Of a stretch of DNA of 64,000 nucleotides, positions 19,096-27,668 are shown piece after piece. Below the pieces are notes generated by a model that was not told where the DNA came from, did not search any database, and worked only from the letters and a program-made list of their open reading frames with translations. The DNA comes from Endozoicomonas elysicola (GTDB lineage: Bacteria; Pseudomonadota; Gammaproteobacteria; Pseudomonadales; Endozoicomonadaceae): contig NZ_JOJP01000001.1 in assembly GCF_000710775.1 (NCBI RefSeq), positions 1 to 64,000 on the forward strand. The letters are read 5' to 3'. Made by a program: the position numbers and the translations under genes. How positions within the stretch are numbered: position 1 is the stretch's first letter; each line of letters begins with the position of its first letter.

Positions 19096-20181
19096 ATGAA
19101 ATCCCTTATCAAAAAGGCCATCGTCTCCGTAATAACGGCAGGATTGATGACCCTGTCCACACTCTCTTCGGCTGTAGAAAAGCCTCTAAAGGTTGGCTTT
19201 GTCTATGTCGGCCCTGTCGGTGATGCCGGCTGGACCTATGGCCATGATGAAGGCCGACTGGAGATGGTTGAGAAGCTGGGTAAGAATATCGAAACCACTT
19301 ATGTTGAGAGTGTTTCTGAAGGTGCGGATGCAGAGCGGGTCATCCGTAAACTGGCACAGCAGGGACACGACCTGATCTTCACCACCTCATTTGGTTACAT
19401 GAACCCAACGCTGAAAGTAGCCAAGCAGTTTCCCAACGTTAAATTCCAGCACGCGACTGGTTACAAGCGAGGGAAGAATGTTGGCACCTACTCTGCCCGT
19501 TTCTATGAAGGACGCTACCTGACTGGCGTTATTGCCGGACACATGACCAAGAACAATGTGATTGGCTATGTTGGTTCATTCCCGATTCCTGAAGTGGTCC
19601 AGGGGATCAATGCCTTTACGCTTGGCCTTCGCAGTGTAAACCCTGACGCAACGGTAAAAGTGGTCTGGATCAATAGCTGGTACGACCCAGCCAAAGAGCG
19701 TGAAGCGGCTGAGTCACTGATTGCCCAGGGTGCCGACATCATCAATCAGCATACCGATTCACCTGCTCCGGTTCAGGCCGCCCAGGACAAAGGAGTGTAT
19801 GCATTTGGCTATGACACGGACATGACCCGCTTTGGCCCCGATGCTCACCTGACCGGCAGCATGGTTCACTGGGGTGGTTTCTATACCGACACAGCCAAAG
19901 CGGTACTGGATAAGCAATGGAAGCCAGAAGATGTATGGGGTGGCTTCTCTGCAGGCATGGTTGAAATGGCGCCTTATAACAAAGCCATTCCCGAAAAAGT
20001 CATTGCCCAGGTCGAAACCTTCAAGGAACAGATCGCAGATGGAACATTTACTATTTTTGAAGGTCCCATCAAAACGCAGGATGGTTCCATCAAAGTTTCA
20101 GAGGGTACAAAGCTGAACGATGGTGATATTCTTTCCATGAACTGGTATGTGGAGGGTGTTGAAGGCTCATTGCCTAATTAA
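19096..20181 (+). CDS. BMP-family periplasmic substrate-binding protein (PnrA/Med-like)
   Basis: The 361-residue protein has a Sec signal peptide (MKSLIKKAIVSVITAGLM...SSAVEK; no lipobox Cys), then the BMP fold: KVGFVYVGPVGDAGWTYGHDEGR at the first strand, TTSFGYMNPTLKVAKQFPNVKFQHATGYK, and IGYVGSFPIPEVVQGINAFTLGLRSVNPDATVKVVW. Proteins of this group bind purine nucleosides or related compounds for the ABC importer encoded just upstream (15232-19006). A strong ribosome-binding site (AAGGAG) precedes the ATG. The exact ligand is not proven; a Tsx-like outer-membrane nucleoside channel elsewhere in the window (48444-49196) is consistent with nucleoside uptake. Confidence 0.92.
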   Translation: MKSLIKKAIVSVITAGLMTLSTLSSAVEKPLKVGFVYVGPVGDAGWTYGHDEGRLEMVEKLGKNIETTYVESVSEGADAERVIRKLAQQGHDLIFTTSFGYMNPTLKVAKQFPNVKFQHATGYKRGKNVGTYSARFYEGRYLTGVIAGHMTKNNVIGYVGSFPIPEVVQGINAFTLGLRSVNPDATVKVVWINSWYDPAKEREAAESLIAQGADIINQHTDSPAPVQAAQDKGVYAFGYDTDMTRFGPDAHLTGSMVHWGGFYTDTAKAVLDKQWKPEDVWGGFSAGMVEMAPYNKAIPEKVIAQVETFKEQIADGTFTIFEGPIKTQDGSIKVSEGTKLNDGDILSMNWYVEGVEGSLPN

Positions 20182-20242
20182 TCCCCACTTGATTGACAGG
20201 TCCTGGAGTCGTTGGTTCGACTTCAGGCAGGATGTACTGCCG

Positions 20243-20782
20243 ATGCCCCTTGCTGATTTTGCTGATATGAACTGGCAACCCGCTCAAGAAGCCAAAACGA
20301 TTCCCGATGCACTTCGTGAAATGATTCTGGATCAACACTCGCTTACCCGGCGGCTGAAGCAAGTACACAACAACGAATTTTTTGTACGAGTTATCACCCA
20401 TGACTGGCAGGAACCTGATGCATCAGAGAAGGCCTTTCTTCATTGTGATGATCAGCGAGCCAGCATAAGAGAAGTCCTACTATTTGGCTCAGGTCAACCA
20501 GTTGTTTTTGCCCGCAGTGTTTTACCTGAATCAAGTCTGTCTGGTGAGAATAAAGTACTTCTGGAACTGGGAGAGAAGCCATTAGGTGAATACATCTTTA
20601 GTCAGCCCGGCCTGCGCCGCGGCCCGATAGAAGTTACCAACATGAAAGCCAGTCAATTTAACTCACATCTCGATTTCGATTTTGAAACAGAAATCGCCTG
20701 GGCCAGGCGATCCCTGTTTTATTTGAGAGAGAAACCTATCTCAGTTTGCGAGGTTTTTCTACCTGAGCGTGAACAACGCTAA
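20243..20782 (+). CDS. ubiC: Chorismate pyruvate-lyase
   Basis: The 179-residue enzyme removes pyruvate from chorismate to give 4-hydroxybenzoate, the first step of ubiquinone synthesis. Matching segments are LDQHSLTRRLKQ, IREVLLFGSGQPVVFARSVLPESSLSG, LGEKPLGEYIF and the end WARRSLFYLREKPISVCEVFLP; the Arg of REVLL and the Glu of CEVFLP correspond to the catalytic residues of the E. coli enzyme. An earlier in-frame start at 20147 would overlap the BMP gene; ATG 20243 fits the family length of about 165 residues. The stop overlaps the convergent DUF3050 gene by four bases. ubiA follows at 21753, separated by that inverted gene. Confidence 0.9.
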   Translation: MPLADFADMNWQPAQEAKTIPDALREMILDQHSLTRRLKQVHNNEFFVRVITHDWQEPDASEKAFLHCDDQRASIREVLLFGSGQPVVFARSVLPESSLSGENKVLLELGEKPLGEYIFSQPGLRRGPIEVTNMKASQFNSHLDFDFETEIAWARRSLFYLREKPISVCEVFLPEREQR

Positions 20783-21588
20783 GCGTTACCCTCATCAATA
20801 GTCTCAGCTTTGGCAGCCCCCTGCTGCTCTTCAGCTGTAACTCTGTCCATTTGCTCCTCAAGACCATCCCAAAATCGTACCCGGGATGAGATGGCCGCTT
20901 TAGCTTTATCAACTGCAGCCTTCTCTGCAGTTTTGTCTCCATTAATACACTGTCTCAGCAGGCTCTCAGCAGCAGGGCCATGCTCATTCCCGTCAAGGTC
21001 GATATGTCTCTCCAGATAGTAGGTCATGGAAGGAACTGACTTCGGAGGGATCTCCCAATGATTCAACAGGGAAGAAAACATCTCCGGAATGGCATCTTCA
21101 CGCCCAAAAAGAAAATAACTGGCCACTTCCGGTAGCGAACCATATTGGGCTACCTTCAGCGTATCCGAAACAAATGCCTGAATGTATTCTGGCACTTCAG
21201 CAGCAACCAGGGCCTGCTGCCAGGGAACACCAGTCTTAATGCTATAAATAACCTGCTCAATTTTGCTGGTGTCTGCTGACACTTCACGCATGGCAGCAAG
21301 ATACATTTCCAGATGGCTCATTGGCGTGCCATGCAGATCCTTATCCGTCTCTTCATAGAGAATAATTTCATTTATAAAGCGGGCAGACCGGGCGTCTGGC
21401 ACAGGCACCCAGGGCAACTGCATGGAAGTAAACTCAAGCTGCAATCTTTTCGCCAGCGACATAAAATCCCATACAGCAAATACATGAGCTTCCATAAAGA
21501 CAGACAACTTTTCCACACTGTCAATTTTCTGGTAGAGGGAGTGATTGAAAAGTTGTTCTCGAAGAGGGCGTAAGTCTTTTGTAAACAT
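20779..21588 (-). CDS. DUF3050 family protein (heme-oxygenase-like fold)
   Basis: The 269-residue protein matches DUF3050: LFNHSLYQKIDSVEKLSVFMEAHVFAVWDFMSLAKRLQ is the hallmark N-terminal segment, followed by NEIILYEETDKDLHG, HLEMYLAAMREV and a conserved SMTYYLERHIDLDGNEHGPAAESLL. The fold belongs to the all-alpha heme-oxygenase-like group; several histidines (for example in the two HV/HID motifs) could bind a metal, as in non-heme di-iron members, but activity is unknown. ATG 21588 has AGGAG at good spacing; a 16-residue upstream extension is unlikely. The gene is in inverted orientation between ubiC and ubiA. Confidence 0.85.
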   Translation of the reverse strand: MFTKDLRPLREQLFNHSLYQKIDSVEKLSVFMEAHVFAVWDFMSLAKRLQLEFTSMQLPWVPVPDARSARFINEIILYEETDKDLHGTPMSHLEMYLAAMREVSADTSKIEQVIYSIKTGVPWQQALVAAEVPEYIQAFVSDTLKVAQYGSLPEVASYFLFGREDAIPEMFSSLLNHWEIPPKSVPSMTYYLERHIDLDGNEHGPAAESLLRQCINGDKTAEKAAVDKAKAAISSRVRFWDGLEEQMDRVTAEEQQGAAKAETIDEGNA

Positions 21589-21752
21589 GATAGTCTCCTG
21601 CTGTAAGCGATTGGCTCTGGCAGGCCGACAAAACAAAGACTACATAGACATTGGACACATGGCAGCCTGGCTGCACATCTATTGATATCGGCAAAAAAAT
21701 AATCGACTGGAAGGTCGTGCCTATTACTCATAGACAGTTTTTACGAGAGCAG

Positions 21753-22658
21753 ATGAAATTTCTACAATCTATAACAGGCTCTAATAAGTGCGCAGAGCTA
21801 CTGCATCAGCATCTGCCACGCTGGAAAGACTTTATTCAACTGGCTCGTCTGGATCGCCCCATTGGCATCTACCTTTTACTGTGGCCAACGCTCTGGGCTC
21901 TCTGGCTGGCAGCAGATGGCGTACCAACAACCCATAACCTTGTGGTATTCATTGCTGGCGTTATCCTCACCCGAAGTGCAGGTTGTGTTGTTAATGACTA
22001 TGCGGATCGACATTTTGATGGTCATGTTAAACGAACCCACCAGCGCCCCTTGGTTACCGGGAAAATTACGCCCAGAGAAGCACTGATTTACGCAAGCAGC
22101 CTTTTTCTGATTGCCTTCTTGTTGGTACTGACAACCAATGAACTGACCATCACTCTCTCCTTCGCTGCTTTATTTCTGGCATCAGCCTATCCTTTTGCCA
22201 AGCGTCATACCTATCTCCCCCAGGTGGTGCTAGGTGCTGCCTTTGGCTGGTCCATACCCATGGCATTTGCTGCAGAGGCAGGAGTGCTGACAACTCAGGC
22301 ATGGCTATTGTTCACTGCTAACCTTTTGTGGACTGTCGCCTATGATACGCAGTACGCCATGGTCGACAGAGACGACGACCTGAAAGTAGGTATCAAATCC
22401 ACAGCAATTCTATTCGGTGAAATGGACAACCTGATTATTGGCTGCTTCCAAGCCATAACTCTGATTGCTATGGTGATGCTTGGGTTGCAACTGGAATTAA
22501 ACTGGCCATTCTATTTAAGCCTTGTTGCTGCAGCTGCAGGTTTTACCCATCAGCAATGGTTGACCCGCCACCGTGAAAGAGATCCTTGCTTCAAAGCCTT
22601 TCTTTCTAACCATTGGGTTGGTGCTGTTATTTTCCTTGGTATTGCCTGCTCTTTATGA
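21753..22658 (+). CDS. ubiA: 4-hydroxybenzoate polyprenyltransferase
   Basis: The 301-residue integral membrane enzyme joins a polyprenyl chain to 4-hydroxybenzoate in ubiquinone synthesis. The first Asp-rich motif [12 protein letters not shown] (about residue 85) and the second [13 protein letters not shown] are the Mg2+-diphosphate sites. Other landmarks are [27 protein letters not shown] and [12 protein letters not shown], with about eight hydrophobic segments. ATG 21753 (GAGAG upstream) gives the usual length; an earlier TTG would add 34 unconvincing residues. It works after ubiC (20243-20782). It is followed by a stem-loop at 22855-22882 that may end the transcript. Confidence 0.92.
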   Translation: MKFLQSITGSNKCAELLHQHLPRWKDFIQLARLDRPIGIYLLLWPTLWALWLAADGVPTTHNLVVFIAGVILTRSAGCVVNDYADRHFDGHVKRTHQRPLVTGKITPREALIYASSLFLIAFLLVLTTNELTITLSFAALFLASAYPFAKRHTYLPQVVLGAAFGWSIPMAFAAEAGVLTTQAWLLFTANLLWTVAYDTQYAMVDRDDDLKVGIKSTAILFGEMDNLIIGCFQAITLIAMVMLGLQLELNWPFYLSLVAAAAGFTHQQWLTRHRERDPCFKAFLSNHWVGAVIFLGIACSL

Positions 22659-22854
22659 TTACTGATGAGCCTTAGGTGGCGTTGACAATTAGACATGTGC
22701 CCAGCCATCAGAGCTTTTAGGGTTCTAAGGTTTGCCATAGCGCTGTATTGAAAACACACTTCAGGGAAAGCCAAAGCTATAAAAAACAAAAGGTTAAGTA
22801 TAGTTTCAACATCAGTTGCCGTTATCCACAACAGTACAAACTGCTTTTATCAAG

Positions 22855-22882
22855 TTGCTCCCAGCGATTCGGGTGGGAGCAA
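22855..22882 (+). terminator. Stem-loop downstream of ubiA
   Basis: TTGCTCCCA - loop GCGATTCGGG - TGGGAGCAA forms a perfect 9-bp stem, followed on the plus strand by AAAAATTTTG. It lies about 200 bases after ubiA and could terminate its transcript. The remainder of the 22659-22964 gap shows no gene. Confidence 0.5.
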
Positions 22883-22964
22883 AAATTTTGCCAGGGGTGT
22901 TATCAACACAGCTAAAACAAAGGCATCATCCTGCTCAAAAAATCTTTATCTAAGATCTGTATTA

Positions 22965-23276
22965 TTGATTGAAACGTGCAGGCCATATATAAACTCGATA
23001 TCCGTGAGCCTGATTGCCCTTAAAAACTACTCCATCCGGTTAGTTATCTGCTCAACCGCCATCGTCAAAGAAACCACCATTGGACTTGATTTGGGGCTTG
23101 CGGCAGGCACAGTCTCATTTTTTCTACTATCTCCATTTCCAGCAATAGTTGTTATTACACCATCCATAAAACTTGCAGCTACAGTTGTTGGCGGGATAGT
23201 GGGCTTCATATATGGCGTGGAAATAGCGAAAGATAAATGGGAAGAACGTATTGAGAAAGAAGGTTGTCAAAATTGA
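22965..23276 (+). CDS. Truncated paralog of the two-helix membrane protein at 23571-24149
   Basis: The 103-residue frame begins at TTG 22965 and aligns to the middle of the protein encoded at 23571-24149: CRPYINS...LKNYSIRLVICSTAIVKETTIGLDLGLAAG and IVGFIYGVEIAKDKWEERIEKE match CKPYTQK...LKNYAIRVVICATALVKETTIGLGLGLAAG and VGGFLYGIEIAKEKWNERIEKE. It lacks the 70-residue N-terminus and the C-terminal tail. The frame stays open upstream for at least 15 codons (to 22920) without a clear start, so it may be a decaying copy. Two glycine-zipper-rich hydrophobic segments are kept. Function unknown. Confidence 0.5.
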   Translation: MIETCRPYINSISVSLIALKNYSIRLVICSTAIVKETTIGLDLGLAAGTVSFFLLSPFPAIVVITPSIKLAATVVGGIVGFIYGVEIAKDKWEERIEKEGCQN

Positions 23277-23570
23277 CCTAGCCAGCTCAGGGCTTTCTAT
23301 TTCACAGCAATAATTTAAATACTGTTTTCAAAAAACGAACGAATGTCATTTCATTGATTTTTTCTCTTCACCTCGTAATTTCAAGTATACAGAGCAACTA
23401 TTATCAAACGCTTGTCTTTAGACCAACGTCAATGATGTCATTTAAGAATGATCAAGTTTCGATGTTAGTATCACTAACCGTCTTGTTATCAGCTTGTAAA
23501 ACTATTTCAGCCTTCCAAAATCTAAAATATTAAAATGGCACATTTGTACCATTTAAAGTGGAGGTTGAGT

Positions 23571-24149
23571 ATGGTCATCACGCCGAGTTATGCCATCTGC
23601 AACCAGGGAAGTTATTACCACCAAGACAGTCCCTGTTTTCTGGGTAGAGCAGTACGCTTGAGCAGGAATGTCGCCAAATCCATCAAATCAGCAGTTATTG
23701 ACGCTGCAAGCCATATCAAGCAAAGAACAATTGAAATTGTTCGCGCTTGCAAACCCTACACTCAAAAGATATCGCATGCACTTTGGGTTCTAAAAAACTA
23801 CGCCATTCGTGTCGTTATCTGCGCCACAGCACTTGTAAAAGAAACCACTATCGGACTGGGTCTTGGCCTTGCAGCCGGTACAGCATCATCTTTTTTGTTA
23901 TCCGCACTTCCAGCAGTGCAGATAATTGTACCAACGATACAGATCGCAGCGACTGTCATCGGTGGCGTTGGAGGGTTCCTATATGGAATTGAAATTGCAA
24001 AAGAGAAATGGAATGAGCGCATTGAGAAAGAAAATAGAACCTTAAAAGAATGGGAGCACAAGAAAAGGATTAAGGCAGAGATGGAAAATTTGCATAAAAA
24101 CAGTTTTACAGTGGATCAACTAACGCTTGCTCCCAGTCTGATGAAATAA
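23571..24149 (+). CDS. Hypothetical protein with two glycine-rich transmembrane segments
   Basis: I do not recognise a family. The 192-residue protein has a polar N-terminal region (residues 1-75), then two hydrophobic segments with small-residue spacing ([22 protein letters not shown] and ATVIGGVGGFLYGIEIA), and a charged C-terminal helix (KEKWNERIEKENRTLKEWEHKKR) likely to be coiled coil. Such GxxxG-rich pairs are typical of helices that pack together in membranes. ATG 23571 follows GTGGAGG; an upstream start would add a non-conserved leader. The gene is followed by a strong terminator at 24157-24193. A shorter paralog lies just upstream. Confidence 0.65.
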   Translation: MVITPSYAICNQGSYYHQDSPCFLGRAVRLSRNVAKSIKSAVIDAASHIKQRTIEIVRACKPYTQKISHALWVLKNYAIRVVICATALVKETTIGLGLGLAAGTASSFLLSALPAVQIIVPTIQIAATVIGGVGGFLYGIEIAKEKWNERIEKENRTLKEWEHKKRIKAEMENLHKNSFTVDQLTLAPSLMK

Positions 24150-24156
24150 CTCGACT

Positions 24157-24193
24157 GAAGGCTGAGCCAAGAGCGCTCAGCCTTCATTTTTTA
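24157..24193 (+). terminator. Rho-independent terminator
   Basis: GAAGGCTGAGC-loop-GCTCAGCCTTC is an 11-bp GC-rich stem followed by ATTTTTTAC, placed directly after the two-helix membrane protein gene. Confidence 0.88.
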
Positions 24194-24280
24194 CTCATCA
24201 TCTAGCAAAGTATTTTCGTTCCCTTCCCACTGAACTACCTGAAAAACACCGGCTCAGGTCATGGCCAAAGAACAAAAATT

Positions 24281-24331
24281 CTGTCAAATTTTCTTGAACG
24301 TCATTTTTCTGTAACATTCCCTCGCTGTAAT
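24281..24331 (+). promoter_or_regulatory. Candidate Pho box upstream of phoB
   Basis: ACGTCAT-TTTT-CTGTAAC at 24298-24315 matches the PhoB target pattern of two 7-base CTGTCAT-like repeats with a 4-base spacer. A second pair CTGTCAA-ATTT-TCTTGAA begins at 24281, and another CTGTAAT lies at 24325. The sites sit 60-115 bases before the phoB ATG, as expected for autoregulation under phosphate limitation. Confidence 0.6.
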
Positions 24332-24394
24332 ACCTGAAATATAGATCAATGGTTACCTAATAAATCTGCACTCATTCAATCTCGGGGTATTCTG

Positions 24395-25084
24395 ATGTCT
24401 GGCAAAACAATTCTAATTGTGGATGATGAAGCACCTATCAGGGAAATGATCGCTATGGCCCTTGAAATGGCTGGTTACCAGTGCTTGGAAGCAGCTGATG
24501 CAAAGCAGGCCCATTCACTGGTGGTTGATAGCAGGCCAGACTTGATCTTACTGGATTGGATGTTGCCAGATATCTCAGGTATTGAGCTGGCCAGGCGGCT
24601 CAAGCGTGATCAGCTGACAGCAGAAATCCCTATCATAATGCTGACGGCCAAAGGAGAAGAAGACCATAAAATTCAGGGTCTTGAGACAGGTGCAGATGAC
24701 TACATCACTAAACCATTCTCCCCCCGTGAGCTGGTAGCCAGACTGAAGGCCGTATTACGTAGAACTCAGGGTATGGATGAACAGTCACCTATTGTCGTCA
24801 AAGGTCTGGAGCTTGACCCTGTCAGCCACCGGGTCAGTATTGATGGCAACCCGGCAGAAATGGGTCCAACAGAATACCGCCTTCTGCAGTTCTTTCTGAC
24901 CCATCAGGAGCGCGCGTATTCCCGTGGACAGCTGCTTGACCAAGTCTGGGGTGGCAATGTTTACGTTGAGGAAAGAACCGTTGACGTCCATATCCGTCGC
25001 CTGAGAAAAGCCTTGGGCATTGGTTATGAAAACTACATTCAGACAGTCAGAGGCACTGGCTACCGCTTTTCTACCAAAGCGTAG
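24395..25084 (+). CDS. phoB: Phosphate regulon response regulator PhoB
   Basis: The 229-residue OmpR/PhoB-type regulator has a receiver domain ([14 protein letters not shown]; phospho-acceptor Asp54 in [10 protein letters not shown]; Thr in [10 protein letters not shown]; Lys in [10 protein letters not shown]) and a C-terminal winged helix ([48 protein letters not shown]). With PhoR it switches on phosphate-uptake genes. The motif details and the adjacent PAS-containing kinase make PhoB the best name. It is followed by phoR after 200 bases. A candidate Pho box lies in its promoter. Confidence 0.95.
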   Translation: MSGKTILIVDDEAPIREMIAMALEMAGYQCLEAADAKQAHSLVVDSRPDLILLDWMLPDISGIELARRLKRDQLTAEIPIIMLTAKGEEDHKIQGLETGADDYITKPFSPRELVARLKAVLRRTQGMDEQSPIVVKGLELDPVSHRVSIDGNPAEMGPTEYRLLQFFLTHQERAYSRGQLLDQVWGGNVYVEERTVDVHIRRLRKALGIGYENYIQTVRGTGYRFSTKA

Positions 25085-25284
25085 GATCTATTCACGATTT
25101 TATTTAAAGAATTGAAAACAGCAGAAGTCAGAGACGCTTTATCGACATTTTCAGCTCGTAATAGGATCATGAACAGGCTCTTAGATTCTATTGACATAAA
25201 ATACGGCTTTACGAACAAGTGGACTTGGAATCTTATGTCAGCAGAACCTAATAGCCACCAGCTGAACAAACTCCGGAATTACAT

Positions 25285-26613
25285 GTGACAACCTCTATAC
25301 GATCCTGGTTTACCGGTCGAATGATGTCAGTTCTTGCAATAGGGCTGTTTGCAGGCTGGTTGGCCGACCAGGTTTTTCTGGGTCTTTTTATTGCCACTCT
25401 AATTTATCTGGTTTGGAGCCATCGCCAGCTTCACCGATTACTTGGCTGGCTTGATCAGGCAGCTCATAAAGAACAGGATCCCCCAGAGAGTTCAGGTATA
25501 TGGGGTGAGATTTTTGACGGGATCTACCGGATACAACGCAGACATAATCGTTCAAAGCAGCGACTAGCTAACGTTATAGAACGAATTCAGGAATCTACTG
25601 CAGCATTAAACGACGGAATAATCATGGCAGACAAACATGGTTGTCTTGAGTGGTGGAACCGTGCTGCTGGAGAACTGCTTGGCCTGCAGATGCCTGATGA
25701 TCAGGGTCAGCCTCTTACCAATCTTGTTAGAAATCCCAAGTTTGCCAGCTATATGGAACATAGCCGAGGAAAAGACCCTATTAAGATTGACTCTCCGGCT
25801 CATGAAAACCGGCAACTGCAAATAGCAATTACTGTTTATGGTCAGGGTAACCGGCTTCTTTTAGTACGAGATGTCAGTCGCTTACATCAGCTTGAAACCA
25901 TGAGAACGGATTTTGTTGCCAATGTCTCTCATGAGTTAAGAACTCCTCTGACCGTTATTTCCGGGTACCTGGAGACATTGACTGATGGTCTGGAAATGAA
26001 TCCGGATACACCGCCCGTCTTTAAGCGAGCCCTGAGCCAAATGCAAGAACAGGCATCAAGAATGCAGCGCCTGATCGAAGATCTTTTACTGCTGTCTCGT
26101 CTCGAAGCGACAGAGCCTGAAAGATTGAGTCAAGCTGTTGCACTCTATCCGCTGCTTTCTGGAATAGTGAACGATGCCAAAGCGCTGAGTGGCGAGAATC
26201 AGCACCAGCTCCAACTGGAGTGTGACGATGGCAGCTCAGTTACTGGTGATACAATGGAACTACGTAGCGCCTTTTCCAATCTGGTATATAACGCAGTGCG
26301 TTACACCCCAGCAGGAGGCAAAGTTCTTGTGAAGTGGTGGCAAGATCAGGAAGGTGGACATTTGATGGTTCAGGATAATGGCGTCGGCATAGACCCTGTT
26401 CATATCCCAAGACTAACAGAACGGTTCTATCGTGTGGACAAAAGCCGGAGTCATGTAACCGGAGGCACTGGTCTTGGTCTGGCGATAGTTAAGCACGTAC
26501 TATTGCGGCACGAAGCCCGTATAAGCATTAGCAGTCATCCTGGTAAAGGTAGCCGGTTTATTTGTCACTTCCCATTATCAAGAATCAATCAGACCAAAAC
26601 TATAAATGTTTAA
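25285..26613 (+). CDS. phoR: Phosphate regulon sensor histidine kinase PhoR
   Basis: The 442-residue kinase has two short hydrophobic segments (about residues 14-43), a PAS region (about 95-195), the HisKA motif FVANVSHELRTPLTVISGYLETL with phospho-His216, and the HATPase domain (NLVYNAVRYTPAGG, DNGVGI, RFYRVDKSRSH, TGGTGLGLAIVKHV). It phosphorylates PhoB (encoded 24395-25084) when phosphate is scarce. The GTG at 25285 is used; an ATG two bases earlier is out of frame. The 200-base gap after phoB is longer than in E. coli and shows no gene. A hairpin terminator (26615-26645) follows. Confidence 0.94.
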   Translation: MTTSIRSWFTGRMMSVLAIGLFAGWLADQVFLGLFIATLIYLVWSHRQLHRLLGWLDQAAHKEQDPPESSGIWGEIFDGIYRIQRRHNRSKQRLANVIERIQESTAALNDGIIMADKHGCLEWWNRAAGELLGLQMPDDQGQPLTNLVRNPKFASYMEHSRGKDPIKIDSPAHENRQLQIAITVYGQGNRLLLVRDVSRLHQLETMRTDFVANVSHELRTPLTVISGYLETLTDGLEMNPDTPPVFKRALSQMQEQASRMQRLIEDLLLLSRLEATEPERLSQAVALYPLLSGIVNDAKALSGENQHQLQLECDDGSSVTGDTMELRSAFSNLVYNAVRYTPAGGKVLVKWWQDQEGGHLMVQDNGVGIDPVHIPRLTERFYRVDKSRSHVTGGTGLGLAIVKHVLLRHEARISISSHPGKGSRFICHFPLSRINQTKTINV

Positions 26614-26614
26614 T

Positions 26615-26645
26615 AGCCAAGCATAGTTGAAGCTTGGCTTTTTAT
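26615..26645 (+). terminator. Terminator after phoR
   Basis: AGCCAAGC - loop ATAGTTGAA - GCTTGGCT followed by TTTTATTC lies immediately after the phoR stop codon. Confidence 0.85.
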
Positions 26646-26709
26646 TCAAATAACTCAAGATATTAGTCAGTAAACAGCTGACATTGTCAGAACAAGTGAA
26701 AAGAGCATT

Positions 26710-26736
26710 AAAAAAGGGCCAGACAGGCCCTTTTTT
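26710..26736 (-). terminator. Terminator of the H-NS gene
   Basis: AAAAAAGGGCC-AGACA-GGCCCTTTTTT is a perfect stem-loop with A/T runs on both sides, about 40 bases past the stop of the minus-strand H-NS gene. It could work in both directions. Confidence 0.88.
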
Positions 26737-26777
26737 ATGAAAGACATTTACAGACATCTTTCTTCGTAAGATTAAAC

Positions 26778-27218
26778 TTACTCTGCGATCTGCTCCAAAG
26801 CGCAATCCAGACGCTTCTTGCCGGTACGCTCCAGGTAAGCTTGGAAATCACGTGGCAGACGACCAGTAGTAGCACCTTCCCACTTAATACGCTCACCAGT
26901 TTCGTTCTCGTATTCAAAAGTGTACTTTTGAATATTTCTACGACGCTTAGGAGCTACTTCATCCAGGTCCAGATTACCCAGGCCCAAGTCATTCATGGAA
27001 ACACCACGATCAGCCATAATCTGCTTGATGGCTTCAATGCTTTCCTGCTTCTTCTGACGCTTTTCGTCGTCTTTAGCACGCGCTTCCTGCTTCTCAACCA
27101 AAACGTCATTCAGTCGAGAAATAATGCGTTCCAGGTCTTCAGCATGTACATCTTTAAACAGGGAACGGATACGGGTTTTGCTGCTGAGACGATGCAGAAC
27201 TTCTTCAAAAATATTCAT
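26778..27218 (-). CDS. hns: H-NS family nucleoid-associated protein
   Basis: The 146-residue protein has an N-terminal dimerisation region that is largely coiled coil (residues about 1-70: RIISRLNDVLVEKQEARAKDDEKRQKK) and a C-terminal domain of about 45 residues (YTFEYENETGERIKWEGATTGRLPRDFQAYLERTGKKR), where GRLP corresponds to the DNA-contacting QGR loop of E. coli H-NS. It binds AT-rich DNA and silences acquired genes. The AT-rich promoter regions of the RTX locus would be plausible targets. The QGR motif is not exactly kept, so the DNA grip may differ. A ribosome-binding site AAGGAG is placed 11 bases before the ATG. The 450-base region upstream (27219-27668) contains no further gene and must hold its promoter. 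Confidence 0.88.
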   Translation of the reverse strand: MNIFEEVLHRLSSKTRIRSLFKDVHAEDLERIISRLNDVLVEKQEARAKDDEKRQKKQESIEAIKQIMADRGVSMNDLGLGNLDLDEVAPKRRRNIQKYTFEYENETGERIKWEGATTGRLPRDFQAYLERTGKKRLDCALEQIAE

Positions 27219-27668
27219 TTACTTTACGACTCCTTGGTCTTGATAGAATTTCCCACTCAGGAATAAAGGCGTTCAATTCGATGATCTTTATACAGCAAGA
27301 TTTTTTTAGATGGAAGTACCATTATATAAATATTAAAAATAATGTGAATGGATAATACTAAAAAATGAGGACCTATTAACCCTGACATAGACAACTAATC
27401 CTTTCAGTCAGGTTGTTTTTTTGAACAAGTCATTATTAGTTCTAATAGGAATAAGTTGTATAAATCAGAGGGATAGTTCAAATGAACTATTTTGACTCAA
27501 AAGCAGTAGATCCTGATAACCAAATTTATTGGCATACCATTTTCAAGCACAGCTAACAGTCGCACCGGGAAGTCACTTGCCATCGCTTTTACTGTTTATT
27601 CATATGACCATTCAGGATGACTAATATTTTTTATTCTCCCAAACAATGCAGTCCTAATAGACAAATGA

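Noticed and set aside
20147-20242. An earlier start for ubiC overlapping the BMP gene
   Set aside because: It has no good ribosome-binding site and would make the protein longer than the family.
25060-25269. A minus-strand frame in the phoB-phoR gap
   Set aside because: It has no ribosome-binding site or motif and overlaps the end of phoB.
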